From contig JACVXV010000005.1 of assembly GCA_015661205.1 (NCBI GenBank), positions 1-39,219 on the forward strand: a DNA stretch of 39,219 nucleotides, given 5' to 3'. Positions 17,425-25,333 of this stretch are shown here, piece by piece (position 1 is the stretch's first letter; every line of letters starts with the position of its first letter). Made by a program: the position numbers and the translations under genes. The notes under the pieces were generated by a model that saw only the letters and a program-made list of their open reading frames with translations, ran no database searches and was not told where the DNA came from. This stretch comes from Candidatus Brocadiaceae bacterium (GTDB lineage: Bacteria; Planctomycetota; Brocadiia; Brocadiales; Brocadiaceae).

Positions 17425-18487
17425 AAAAATCTCCGCATTCAGAAATGCCGGCAACCTGGAGGACTGTTTTAAATCTTCTTGACCAGGTATGGCTGCGTAA
17501 ACACCTGTCCCGTCCCGCTGCCCCATTTTTTAAGGCAACGTCAGGGTGTGTCGTGTAATAGTATAACTTGGAAAGTAATTCTGCTTCACTCCGATAACAG
17601 TCAATCTCCGATCCAAGGTTAAAACAATTGGCCAGGTCATGATTGTAGGAGGTTAAATAAAGTCCTCCCATCAGGGGGACTTCAAAATCTCTTCCTTTTA
17701 GACCTGTTTGAAAAGAATTTTGAATAAAGCCAAAGCCAAGATTTACCACCGAACGAGAATAAATTGCGGCCATGTCTGAAAACAATAATTCACCGGATGG
17801 CCAACCCTTGCCAAATGTCTGCACCTGGATACCATGTCCCTTTAGCCAGGTAATAATTTGAGGCCTTACGCCATAACATTGTCCAATGAAGGAAACGGGA
17901 ATGTCTCTTGATAGAGGTAACGGGGAAAAGGCGTCGGGGTTGGCGCCCGGCGGGAGAAACAGGGCGCGTGCGCCTGCGCTATTATATTTCAGTACGTCCT
18001 CAGAAGATTGGCAGGTAATGTTAAAGTCAAATTCGGGCGCAATTTCAGCATTCCCGGAAAGACCGCCCGGTTCCTGCAATCCCCAGAACATGACCGTGTC
18101 GTCAAGGCTGATATTGATGGTTAGTAACCCCATGTTACCGATAGTCCGAATCGTCTCGGGATAAACCCATCTTCCCGAAAGGTAAGCAAAAAAAATGTCG
18201 ATTGCTTTCTCGTGATGCGCCGATTCAACGCGCCGCAGAAGTTCCTGGTTGAATGCGGGCTTACCCACCTGGCGCCAATCCGGGGCGTATTGATTAAATG
18301 CCGTCCCCCAGTCATAATGAATTACATCGGCAATCCCTGACCACCCGTCAACCAATCCGTATTTCTCCCAATTGACGTGGTGAACCGCCGCAAAGATGCG
18401 CGTCCTCTCTTTGCAGCCAAGCGTTTTGCCTGTCTTTGCAAGGTGTTCTTTTATTTTGCCTAACTGTTCTTCCGGGATAGTATTCAT
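17417..18487 (-). CDS. CgeB-like glycosyltransferase
   Basis: 356 residues. The C-terminal half resembles the Glyco_trans_1_2/CgeB family of GT-B enzymes: LPPGANPDAFSPL, IPVSFIGQCYGVRPQII, VQTFGKGWPSG, then the segment RDFEVPLMGGLYLTSYNHDL with its acid-containing donor-site motif, and CYRSEAELLSKLYYYTTHP. The N-terminal half forms the acceptor domain. It is the first gene of the glycosylation cluster in transcription order and overlaps the 2-epimerase start by 8 bases, indicating coupled expression. Substrate unknown; a nucleotide-sugar-dependent transfer to a surface glycan is likely. No clear Shine-Dalgarno precedes the ATG at 18487. Confidence 0.82.
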   Translation of the reverse strand: MNTIPEEQLGKIKEHLAKTGKTLGCKERTRIFAAVHHVNWEKYGLVDGWSGIADVIHYDWGTAFNQYAPDWRQVGKPAFNQELLRRVESAHHEKAIDIFFAYLSGRWVYPETIRTIGNMGLLTINISLDDTVMFWGLQEPGGLSGNAEIAPEFDFNITCQSSEDVLKYNSAGARALFLPPGANPDAFSPLPLSRDIPVSFIGQCYGVRPQIITWLKGHGIQVQTFGKGWPSGELLFSDMAAIYSRSVVNLGFGFIQNSFQTGLKGRDFEVPLMGGLYLTSYNHDLANCFNLGSEIDCYRSEAELLSKLYYYTTHPDVALKNGAAGRDRCLRSHTWSRRFKTVLQVAGISECGDFYV

Positions 18488-19063
18488 GGTACGTTATGTA
18501 AAAGATTTTTGCCTCATCCGCAGCCCGTGGTCACCGGGCTTATGTTTATACACATCTTTTGAGATGGCTTACGATTAACGGCCTGATATCTTTAGCCGAA
18601 TAAGACCCTCTGTTTTTTTGTACCCCAGACTGCATGTACCATGGTTTTAACGAATGCCATGCCTTCTTCCCATTATCGTCAGGGCTAAAGCCCATTCAGT
18701 GGTCATCACGAACCCCAGCCTGAAGGCTGGGGTTAATACAAAAGCGCTACGGCAGCCATACACGTAGCGTCCATCACGAATCGCAGCCTAAAGGCTGGGG
18801 CAATGGCCGGATGGTTTGGACACAAGCAGCCGGTAGTTTGGTTACAAGCAATATGAAATTATCTACGATCTGCCGTTCATTAACCCCAGCCTTCAGGCTG
18901 GGGTGCAGACACACGCCTACCCGGGCTTTAGCCCTGACGGCACACAACATGGCATTCTTCACACCTTGTTCATACACTTGAGCGGAAAGATGTGTATAAG
19001 CCTGTGGCTATATCCTGTCGGCCTTTCAGGCCTAACTTTGAAATTCCTCTACAATCAAGACAA
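18488..19063. other. Intergenic region with CAGCC/GGCTG hairpin repeats
   Basis: About 575 bases with no gene. Three hairpins of the type CCCAGCCTGAAGGCTGGGG occur (about 18713-18734, 18782-18801 and 18882-18903), plus several GGGCTTTAGCCC-like words and a CTGTCGGCCTTTCAGGCC end fragment of the composite repeat at 19013-19034, followed by CTTTGAAATTCCTCTAC. It probably holds the promoter of the glycosylation operon and the 3' end of the receptor operon. Neither could be pinned down. Confidence 0.6.
18713..18903. repeat. Cluster of three CAGCC-AAGG-CTGGGG hairpins
   Basis: Three short hairpins with the stem CCCCAGCC/GGCTGGGG and loop TTCA, TGAA or TAAA occur within 190 bases. They are part of the general palindromic repeat load of this genome. 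They lie between two leftward operons and may act as 3' mRNA hairpins, though none has a clear T-tract. Confidence 0.65.
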
Positions 19064-20038
19064 TCAAAATGGATAAATAAGGGTAAAAACGACAGCGTCA
19101 TTTGCATCGGCATTTGCCCCGACGTGCGCTCTTTGGTAACCCAAGAGTGTCTGGAATTTCCCATTTGACCAACTAATACCCGTGGTACTTGTTAAAGAAT
19201 TACTATCCGAAGCCGGCAGTTTTACGCCATCTTCTTCTTTATCGCCTTGTAAAAAGCCGTTAATTTCAAACAACAGGTCAAAACCTTTGGGTAAAAAATA
19301 GTCGATACCCAAATCGTAATTTAGGTAATTGCCATAGTTTGTTTCAACGCCATCAATCCGCACGTTTTCCGTAAAGCTGTATGTAGCATCTGCGTGGAGT
19401 ATAAATGGTTTTATCCTTTTTGATAAAATAAGCCCGTAGCCATGGTCGTAAGAACCGGTGCCCATTAAGTCCGTTTCAAGCTTATCAGTGTCTGCGTGTT
19501 GATATTTGCCTGTAGGCAACTTTAACTGAAATAACCCTGCTATATGAGGTAACCAGTCCTTTTCTTCAACAATACAATGACGTAAGAAAAGATAACTGTC
19601 GCCAAAACCATGGGAATTGGCGCTACTACCATCTTGCTTTGCAAAATTTTCCTGATAAAGCAGTTGTCCATCGATTTCCAATCTATCCGTGATACCGTAC
19701 TGTGCAAATAATTGCTGTTGAAGTTGATATTTTTTATCGCCGCCTGGTAAAGAATCATAGTTGCCTTCGGTATCAAACATACCCCTGGTTATGCTATGAA
19801 AGAAAAATGGTTGAATCACAAATTCCCCTTTACCACAAAGCGGCGCTGTCCAGGTAATAACGGGCCCTATTGAAATGGGATCCCATTTGTCTGGTTGTTC
19901 ATTTCCTTCAACTTGAGCAAAGGTATACCGTGTGTGGGCTGATACTATAAAACCCACCAAAGTAAACAGTATTAAAATTTTCAGCGCCGTATTCCCTGTC
20001 TCTATCTGTGCAATTTGTAGTTTTGAATGTTTTTCCAT
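19064..20038 (-). CDS. Outer-membrane beta-barrel protein (transporter/MetA-like), B12-regulated operon
   Basis: 324 residues. A hydrophobic signal sequence (about 19-40) ends at TFA, followed by a beta-rich chain ending in TLIYPF with the C-terminal phenylalanine of outer-membrane proteins. Phrases such as LQLKLPTGKYQHADTDKLET and GTGSYDHGYGLILSKRI resemble the Phenol_MetA_deg/transporter-like barrel family, whose substrates are mostly unknown. The ATG at 20038 is chosen because the earlier in-frame ATG at 20122 lies inside the receptor gene; no strong ribosome-binding site is visible. The receptor stops 34 bases upstream on the same strand, so both probably sit under the cobalamin-riboswitch leader. 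A role in corrinoid passage is inference from context. Confidence 0.72.
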   Translation of the reverse strand: MEKHSKLQIAQIETGNTALKILILFTLVGFIVSAHTRYTFAQVEGNEQPDKWDPISIGPVITWTAPLCGKGEFVIQPFFFHSITRGMFDTEGNYDSLPGGDKKYQLQQQLFAQYGITDRLEIDGQLLYQENFAKQDGSSANSHGFGDSYLFLRHCIVEEKDWLPHIAGLFQLKLPTGKYQHADTDKLETDLMGTGSYDHGYGLILSKRIKPFILHADATYSFTENVRIDGVETNYGNYLNYDLGIDYFLPKGFDLLFEINGFLQGDKEEDGVKLPASDSNSLTSTTGISWSNGKFQTLLGYQRAHVGANADANDAVVFTLIYPF

Positions 20039-20072
20039 TTTTATGAGGATAAGTTTCGTGAGCCATGCTCTA

Positions 20073-22238
20073 CTAAAACTTAAATTCAAGCCCTCCATAC
20101 GCAGTGAAGCCGAGGCTGCCAAATCCAGTCACCTCCTCATAGTCATAATCAAAAAGGTTTTCAAATCTGACATACGTTGTCATTGACTTTGTAATGTCAT
20201 ATCGGGTTACCATGTTGGCAGTCCAATAGTTGTCCATTTCCTCGCCGTCACTGTCTATCCTGTCTCTCACCATAATTCCGGTCATATTAACGTTCAATTT
20301 ATCCAGGGGTTGGGTGTTAATCCCCAGGGTTGCCCTGTTTTCCGGTCTACGGGGTAATTGTTGATCTTTATCCCTATCCAGTGTCTCTGTATAGGTGTAA
20401 GTTCCAACCAGTGAGAGCCTGGTAAGCGGTTTATAGGTTAAGGCCGTTTCAATTCCCTCCGCCTCTGCCCTTGCGATGTTTTCTGCCAAATAGCTTCCAT
20501 CACGTTGAACCGCAGCAGAAATTAAATTAGTAAAATCATTCTCAAAATACGTAACATCCAGGATAAGTTTGTTTTTAAGAATTTCTTTCTCTACCCCAAA
20601 GTCCCATCCCGTACTTTCTTCCGGACGGAGGTTGGGATTTCCATAGAACGGGAAAAAGAGTTCATTTAATGCAGGCGCACGAAAACCCTTCCCCCATGAC
20701 CCGTGTAATCGGGTGTCAATGTCCTCAAGGTTATATGACATCGTTGTCCTGTAAGTAAGCTTGTTTCCAAACGTGCTGTAATCATCGTAACGTAACCCGG
20801 CTGTCCAATGTAACGATTCAAACAATTCTATTTGATTCTGGAAGAACAGAGAGTTGTTCCAAAACGTCTTATCAAATTGGCCGTCGTTTTTGCCTTCCGC
20901 TACCTCATATTCATAACCCAAGGTTACCGTATCAATGTCAAATAAAGTAAAGTCAGATTGATGCTCGAGTCTCAATACTCGCGTAGAAATGCGAAACTCG
21001 CTCCATTCATCAGTGAGGTCAAAGCCTTTTAGTTCTGTATCGTTGATTGAGACGAGAAATGAAGGCGTCCACATATCAAAAAAGGTTTTGTTGACCTTAG
21101 TCGAAAAAAGGTTCTCATCTGTTGTCTGGCGTCTATCACGGTCATCTACCGGGCCGATGTCATATTCAAATCCATCGTACTCAAAATCCGAGTGAGCGCT
21201 CCTTATGGTTGTATCAACCCTTCCATTATCCAGGAAATTCCATCCCAGGCGTGAGGAACCGGTGAAATTATCATAACCATCCGCTTCGCTCCCACTGCCG
21301 GCAGCCGATATCCCGTGTGTCTTCAGATAGGAAGCGCCCACCGAATAATCAAATTTTTCTTTCCCACCGGAAACGCCGACATTTTCTCTCAAGGTATCGT
21401 GCGTCCCATATTCCGTCCCCAGGGCGATTTTGGTATCACCCACGCCTCTTTTGGTGATAATATTGATAACACCGCCAATGGCATCAGAGCCATATAATGT
21501 GCTTTGTGGACCGCGCAGGATTTCGACCCTCTCAATGTTGTCTGTTGTAAGATTCGCAAAATCAAATGCCCCGGTGGCAGGGCTATTCATTTGGACGCCA
21601 TCGACAAAAACCAGGGTTTGGGCAGAAGAGGCGCCCCTTATGAACAAACTGGTAGTTCCCCCTATGCCTTGCGTTCTTGCGACTTCAAGTCCTGGTGCCT
21701 GGCGCAGGACGTCGAGTAATAGTGACGCTTTGCTATTTTCTATGTCTTTTTGTGTGATGACGGATACAGAACTGCCAACATTCTTTAATGCCTGCTTTGT
21801 CCTTGTGGGTGTAATGACGGTTTCTTCCCCATTTTCGTTCTGCCCATCCTTGTCGTCTTGTGGTAAATTGTCTTTTGGTATTTCTGGCGAGGGCTTCTCA
21901 TCAACCGATGGTGGTGAATCTACCTTATGTTCTTCGCTGGTATTTTTTTCCTCATTTGGTTGTGTTTGTGTTGCTTCAATTGTTTTGGTTTCCTGTGCAG
22001 GTTTTGTTTCTTCTACAAGGTTTGGTATTTCTTCCTTTTCAGGTATGCGAATAATTAGCTTTTCTTGTGTGGCTTGATTAACCTGGTTTTCTGACGGTTT
22101 TAGAAGTTTTCTATCACGTGTCTCCTTTTTCCATTCCAACGTTGGAATGGGTTCTATTGCTTCCTCTACGGACTCGGCTTGACAATAAAAGCCAGGCGCT
22201 AAAATAATAATCATCAACATAATAAATACCTGTTTCAT
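20073..22238 (-). CDS. btuB: TonB-dependent outer-membrane receptor, BtuB-like
   Basis: 721 residues. A signal peptide (1-21) is followed by an unusual Pro/Glu/Lys/Thr-rich extension (about 22-137) and a TonB-box-like ETVITPTR at 139-146. The plug domain follows (VLRQAPGLEVARTQGIGGTT, FIRGASSAQTLVFVDGVQMN, VEILRGPQSTLYGSDAIGGV), then a 22-strand-type barrel ending in GLEFKF with terminal phenylalanine. Two cobalamin riboswitches upstream in the same orientation make vitamin B12 or another corrinoid the likely substrate. The symbol is given for similarity of role; the match to E. coli BtuB is at family level. The ribosome-binding site AGGAAG lies about 12 bases before the ATG at 22238. TonB/ExbB/ExbD and BtuCDF genes are not in this window. 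Confidence 0.88.
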   Translation of the reverse strand: MKQVFIMLMIIILAPGFYCQAESVEEAIEPIPTLEWKKETRDRKLLKPSENQVNQATQEKLIIRIPEKEEIPNLVEETKPAQETKTIEATQTQPNEEKNTSEEHKVDSPPSVDEKPSPEIPKDNLPQDDKDGQNENGEETVITPTRTKQALKNVGSSVSVITQKDIENSKASLLLDVLRQAPGLEVARTQGIGGTTSLFIRGASSAQTLVFVDGVQMNSPATGAFDFANLTTDNIERVEILRGPQSTLYGSDAIGGVINIITKRGVGDTKIALGTEYGTHDTLRENVGVSGGKEKFDYSVGASYLKTHGISAAGSGSEADGYDNFTGSSRLGWNFLDNGRVDTTIRSAHSDFEYDGFEYDIGPVDDRDRRQTTDENLFSTKVNKTFFDMWTPSFLVSINDTELKGFDLTDEWSEFRISTRVLRLEHQSDFTLFDIDTVTLGYEYEVAEGKNDGQFDKTFWNNSLFFQNQIELFESLHWTAGLRYDDYSTFGNKLTYRTTMSYNLEDIDTRLHGSWGKGFRAPALNELFFPFYGNPNLRPEESTGWDFGVEKEILKNKLILDVTYFENDFTNLISAAVQRDGSYLAENIARAEAEGIETALTYKPLTRLSLVGTYTYTETLDRDKDQQLPRRPENRATLGINTQPLDKLNVNMTGIMVRDRIDSDGEEMDNYWTANMVTRYDITKSMTTYVRFENLFDYDYEEVTGFGSLGFTAYGGLEFKF

Positions 22239-22270
22239 TTACGTTCTCTTCCTTCCTATACGATTAAAAC

Positions 22271-22311
22271 AAAAAAGCCCATTTCCTCGTAGAGAGAAGA
22301 AATGGGCTTTT
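22271..22311 (-). terminator. Intrinsic terminator between riboswitch B and btuB
   Basis: AAAAGCCCATTTC (22273-22285) is the exact complement of GAAATGGGCTTTT (22299-22311). Read on the minus strand this is a 13-bp stem followed by a T6 run, 33 bases before the receptor start codon. It is the expected expression platform of the riboswitch at 22371-22644. Corrinoid binding should favour this terminator. Confidence 0.88.
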
Positions 22312-22370
22312 AAAGTATAGATAGCAACGCCGCACCTCCTTTACTCCGAAGAAGTTTATTTTCAGCAAAT

Positions 22371-22644
22371 ATTACAGGCAGGTATTCTGACTTGCGGATC
22401 ATCCTACTGATTGCGCCTTCCCGGAAGCCGTTTAATCAGTTTAAACTGTTTAAACGGCTTTCCAGTGGCTTTGCAACGTTCGTCACCGATTACAGCGGCG
22501 GTACCGTTTCCTTTACTCCACAAAATAATCTGAAGTCAGACATCTTCCCGGATTGCATGGAAGTGATTGTGTAATCTGCAGCCTCTTCAAATTAAACAGG
22601 AGTTGGAATTCCCTTTTAATTCTGGTTGTATGACAACCTGTAAT
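22371..22644 (-). ncRNA. Cobalamin riboswitch B (proximal)
   Basis: Read on the minus strand it has the B12-box features: AAAAGGGAATTCC near the 5' end, a TACCGCCGCTGTAATCGGTG core, GCCACTGG, GGGAAGGCGC, and at the 3' end GATCCGCAAGTCAGAATACC. The closing stem P1 is perfect: CCTGTAAT (plus strand 22637-22644) pairs with ATTACAGG (22371-22378). It has larger peripheral arms than riboswitch A. It is followed by its own terminator (22271-22311) and then btuB, so it should switch off receptor transcription when adenosyl- or methylcobalamin is abundant. Confidence 0.92.
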
Positions 22645-22686
22645 GTGTAATGTATTATTTGTTACAGCGCTATGATGTCCTCCTTT

Positions 22687-22778
22687 TAATTAAGCCTTTT
22701 CGGCGGCTTATTTGTGTTCATACGTAAGGACACGGGCACCGTGTCCCTACAACGGCATTGGAATTTCTATACATTAAA
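22687..22778. repeat. Modular palindromic element between the two riboswitch cassettes
   Basis: It has the end module AAGCCTTTTCGGCGGCTT, then TTGTGTTCATAC, the core GTAAGGACACGGGCACCGTG TCCCTAC and the end module GGAATTTCTATAC. It is the inverted equivalent of 11191-11262. It separates the upstream cassette (riboswitch A plus terminator) from riboswitch B, which suggests insertion or repeat-mediated rearrangement of the leader. Confidence 0.7.
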
Positions 22779-22780
22779 AC

Positions 22781-22816
22781 AAAAAAACCCATATCTCCGG
22801 TGTGAAGATATGGGTT
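22781..22816 (-). terminator. Intrinsic terminator following riboswitch A
   Basis: AACCCATATCT (22786-22796) pairs exactly with AGATATGGGTT (22806-22816). On the minus strand the stem ends in a run of seven Ts. It lies about 95 bases past the 3' end of riboswitch A and resembles the terminator of riboswitch B in size and in the TTTTGTTTTAAT tail. No gene lies between it and riboswitch B. Confidence 0.85.
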
Positions 22817-22911
22817 CCATATTTTTATCAGCAGGATGCATTTGAAAACTGTCCCTGCAAATAGTTATATTTCACCTTCACCTTCTTTTCCGTCGAAGAC
22901 TACGTGAAGCA

Positions 22912-23106
22912 ACTACAGGCAGGTCTTCTGGCTCCCGGATCATCCTACTAATCACCCCTTCCCACCCTTTTAAAACAGGCAGTGGCATTGTGACGTTTGT
23001 ACCCGGTACAGCGGTGGGTCCGCTCCTTATCTCAAACAACACGAGACATGGATTCCCTTTTATTTCAACGCATCTCTGCGCTAAAATACCTATAATTTAT
23101 TTTCTA
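22912..23106 (-). ncRNA. Cobalamin riboswitch A (distal)
   Basis: Minus-strand features: AAAAGGGAATCC at the 5' side, a GGAGCGGACCCACCGCTGT core, GCCACTGCC, GGGAAGGGG, and GATCCGGGAGCCAGAAGACC at the 3' end. P1 forms between plus-strand 23099-23106 (CCTATAAT) and 22912-22919 (ACTACAGG) with two G-U wobbles. It is more compact than riboswitch B. Together with 22781-22816 it forms a complete upstream switch-terminator unit in tandem with the downstream one. Confidence 0.9.
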
Positions 23107-23250
23107 AACAAAAAGAGCAACTCATTCCTGTGTCAATGGGTGGCAATTCTACTGCAAGCAGTAACTATTTGTCAAATGAAATGTTTTGACGACAATTTCT
23201 GCTAAATTAACACGTATGCGGTAGCGAGTCACCCTTGATGTGGTTTCATT

Positions 23251-23278
23251 TTGACTTTCGTAATGAAAGAGATATAAT
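23251..23278 (+). promoter_or_regulatory. Sigma-70-type promoter of the RNase HII-like gene
   Basis: TTGACT at 23251-23256 and a perfect TATAAT at 23273-23278 are separated by 16 bases. The start codon at 23318 is 40 bases downstream. This is the clearest promoter in the window and lies in the divergent region shared with the riboswitch-controlled operon. Confidence 0.75.
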
Positions 23279-23317
23279 TTAACTGCATAGGAATTTTCAC
23301 TTTTTAAGCGAGCCGGT

Positions 23318-24283
23318 ATGACTATCATAGCAGGTATAGATGAGGCGGGATATGGCCCCGTGCTGGGGCCTTTGGTGATTACCGTCGCCGCATTCGACGT
23401 GCCGGACGAAAAGGCGCACGGCTCCCTATGGGAGCTGTTAAAAGAAGGCGTTTCCGACAGCCTGAAAGACAAGAAAAACCGGCTCTGCATCCGGGACAGC
23501 AAAAAACTGTACAACGCCCGCAGCGGCTTGCGGGCGGTGGAAGACGCCGTTCTTTCGTTCCTGCAGTTAACGGACGCAAAGACCGCGCCTTCCTTTTACC
23601 AACTGCTTGACCGATTGTCGTGCCACGACGCAGGTGCTCTCGCGCGTTACCCCTGGTATGCGGGTAAGGATTACACCCTGCCCGTCGCCACGAGTGTTTC
23701 CGCTGTACTGAATTACGCAAATTTGTTACAATATACCCTTGGCAGGCACAACGTGCGGTTCCACTACGCAGGCAGTTGCGTGCTGGCCGTCCGCGAATTT
23801 AACGAGCAAGTGCGCCTGAGCGGGAACAAGGGCGCGGTGCTTTTCCGCAGTTGCGCGTCACTTATCACAAAACTATGGGACGCCAGCGGCGACACGATAC
23901 ACCTGACCATCGACAAGCAAGGCGGGCGGAACTCATACCTTGACCCCTTACAGGAACAGTTTCCAACGGCGACGTTTCTGGCAATGGAGGAAGGGGCAAA
24001 GATTTCCACCTACGAGGCGACAAACGCGCAAAAGAAGAAGATGATACTCTCGTTCGTGGAAAAAGGCGAGGAGTCGTGCATGGCGGTGGCATTGGCGTCC
24101 CTGTTCAGCAAGTACGTCAGGGAATTGTTCATGCGTTTGGAAAATCAGTATTGGTTGCAATGTATGCCGGGCTTAAAGCCAACGGCAGGTTATTATGAGG
24201 ACGCGCATCGTTTTTTGTCACAGATCGCCCCGTTAATACGGGAAAAGGCTATCCAGGAAGACATTCTGATACGAATAAGATAA
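23318..24283 (+). CDS. Divergent RNase HII-like protein
   Basis: 321 residues against about 200-260 for typical RNase HII. The N-terminus is canonical (AGIDEAGYGPVLGPLV, with D8 and E9), and RDSKKLYNARSG (60-71) matches the family DSKKL motif. The third acid is probably D199 in LTIDKQGG. Around 249-265 the segment KGEESCMAVALASLFSK aligns with the usual KADxxxxxVAAASILAK, but the fourth catalytic Asp is replaced by Glu251. About 90 extra residues (about 80-170) lie between the DSKKL motif and the central core. RNase HII cleaves RNA-DNA hybrids and misincorporated ribonucleotides. Whether this variant keeps that activity is unclear. It has its own promoter and no overlapping neighbours. Confidence 0.8.
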   Translation: MTIIAGIDEAGYGPVLGPLVITVAAFDVPDEKAHGSLWELLKEGVSDSLKDKKNRLCIRDSKKLYNARSGLRAVEDAVLSFLQLTDAKTAPSFYQLLDRLSCHDAGALARYPWYAGKDYTLPVATSVSAVLNYANLLQYTLGRHNVRFHYAGSCVLAVREFNEQVRLSGNKGAVLFRSCASLITKLWDASGDTIHLTIDKQGGRNSYLDPLQEQFPTATFLAMEEGAKISTYEATNAQKKKMILSFVEKGEESCMAVALASLFSKYVRELFMRLENQYWLQCMPGLKPTAGYYEDAHRFLSQIAPLIREKAIQEDILIRIR

Positions 24284-24325
24284 GCGCAATAAAGTCACGG
24301 TACAACGAAAGGAGCTTTTGAGAAA

Positions 24326-25333
24326 ATGACGGTAAATGTGGCGGTAGTGGGCGCAACGGGCGCCGTAGGTGAGGAGTTTCTCCGGATACTGGAGAGCAGA
24401 AAATTTCCAATCAAGGAGTTGAGGTTATTGGCGTCAAAACGTTCTGCCGGTAAAAAAATACGCTTCTGCGGGGTCGATTACACCGTGCAGGAATTAACCA
24501 AAAACTCGTTCCAGGGTATCAAGATCGCCCTTTTCAGCGCGGGTTCAAGCATTAGCAAGGAATTTGTGCCTTACGCCATCGAAAGCGGGGCCGTATGCGT
24601 TGACAATTCAAGCGCCTTCCGGATGGACGACGACGTGCCACTCGTGGTGCCGGAGGTGAACCCCCAGGACATCAAGAAACACCACGGCGTAATCGCCAAT
24701 CCCAACTGTTCCACCATCCAGATGGTGGTTGCATTAAAACCGATCCACGACGTTGCGCGGATCAAGAGGATCGTGGTGTCCACCTATCAGGCCGTTTCGG
24801 GCGCAGGTCTGAAGGCCATTGACGAATTGGAAAAAGAGTCGGGCAGCATCCTTGCCGGCAAGAAGGATTTTAAAAGGACAATATTCCCCCATCAAATCGC
24901 CTTCAACGTCTTGCCCCAAATCCCGCAAAGCAGCGCCTTCCTGCCCAACGGCTATACGTCGGAAGAGATGAAGATGGTGAATGAAACCAAAAAGATCATG
25001 GGCGACGACAGCATCCGCGTAACGGCCACAACCGTCCGCGTGCCGGTCATCCGCAGCCACAGCGAGTCGGTAAATGTAGAAACGGAAAAGAAGATCACCG
25101 CCGCAGAGGTAAAGAAGCTCCTTTCAACGGCGCCGGGCGTTAAGCTCGTCGATGACCTGGACAACCAATTGTACCCGCTTGCCACGACGGCCGCCGGAAG
25201 GGACGAGGTCTTTGTCGGGCGCATACGCGAGGACGAGTCCATAGCCAACGGCATCAATATGTGGATTGTAAGCGACAACATTAGAAAAGGCGCCGCGCTC
25301 AATGCGATCCAAATTGCCGAGAAGCTCTTGTAG
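24326..25333 (+). CDS. asd: Aspartate-semialdehyde dehydrogenase
   Basis: 335 residues, the usual length. The NADP-binding loop is GATGAVGEEFL near the N-terminus. The catalytic cysteine is C128 in NPNCSTIQM, and the catalytic histidine is H245 in RVPVIRSHSESV. It reduces aspartyl phosphate to aspartate semialdehyde, the branch point to lysine/diaminopimelate, threonine and methionine. An AAAGGAG ribosome-binding site lies 11 bases before the ATG. It follows the RNase HII-like gene by 42 bases on the same strand and may be co-transcribed. A TCAGACCTTCAGGTCTGA hairpin begins 3 bases after the stop codon but lacks a T-tract. Confidence 0.95.
   Translation: MTVNVAVVGATGAVGEEFLRILESRKFPIKELRLLASKRSAGKKIRFCGVDYTVQELTKNSFQGIKIALFSAGSSISKEFVPYAIESGAVCVDNSSAFRMDDDVPLVVPEVNPQDIKKHHGVIANPNCSTIQMVVALKPIHDVARIKRIVVSTYQAVSGAGLKAIDELEKESGSILAGKKDFKRTIFPHQIAFNVLPQIPQSSAFLPNGYTSEEMKMVNETKKIMGDDSIRVTATTVRVPVIRSHSESVNVETEKKITAAEVKKLLSTAPGVKLVDDLDNQLYPLATTAAGRDEVFVGRIREDESIANGINMWIVSDNIRKGAALNAIQIAEKLL

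Noticed and set aside
18488-19063. Structured RNA gene or tRNA in the gap
   Set aside because: I found no tRNA-like cloverleaf or known RNA motif; the hairpins belong to dispersed repeat families.
21430-22077. 215-codon plus-strand frame opposite the TonB receptor
   Set aside because: It is complementary to the plug and low-complexity extension of the receptor; its Ser/Val-rich composition is explained by the Glu/Lys/Thr codons on the coding strand.
22392-22574. Short plus-strand frame within the riboswitch B region
   Set aside because: The sequence is fully explained as the complement of a structured cobalamin riboswitch.
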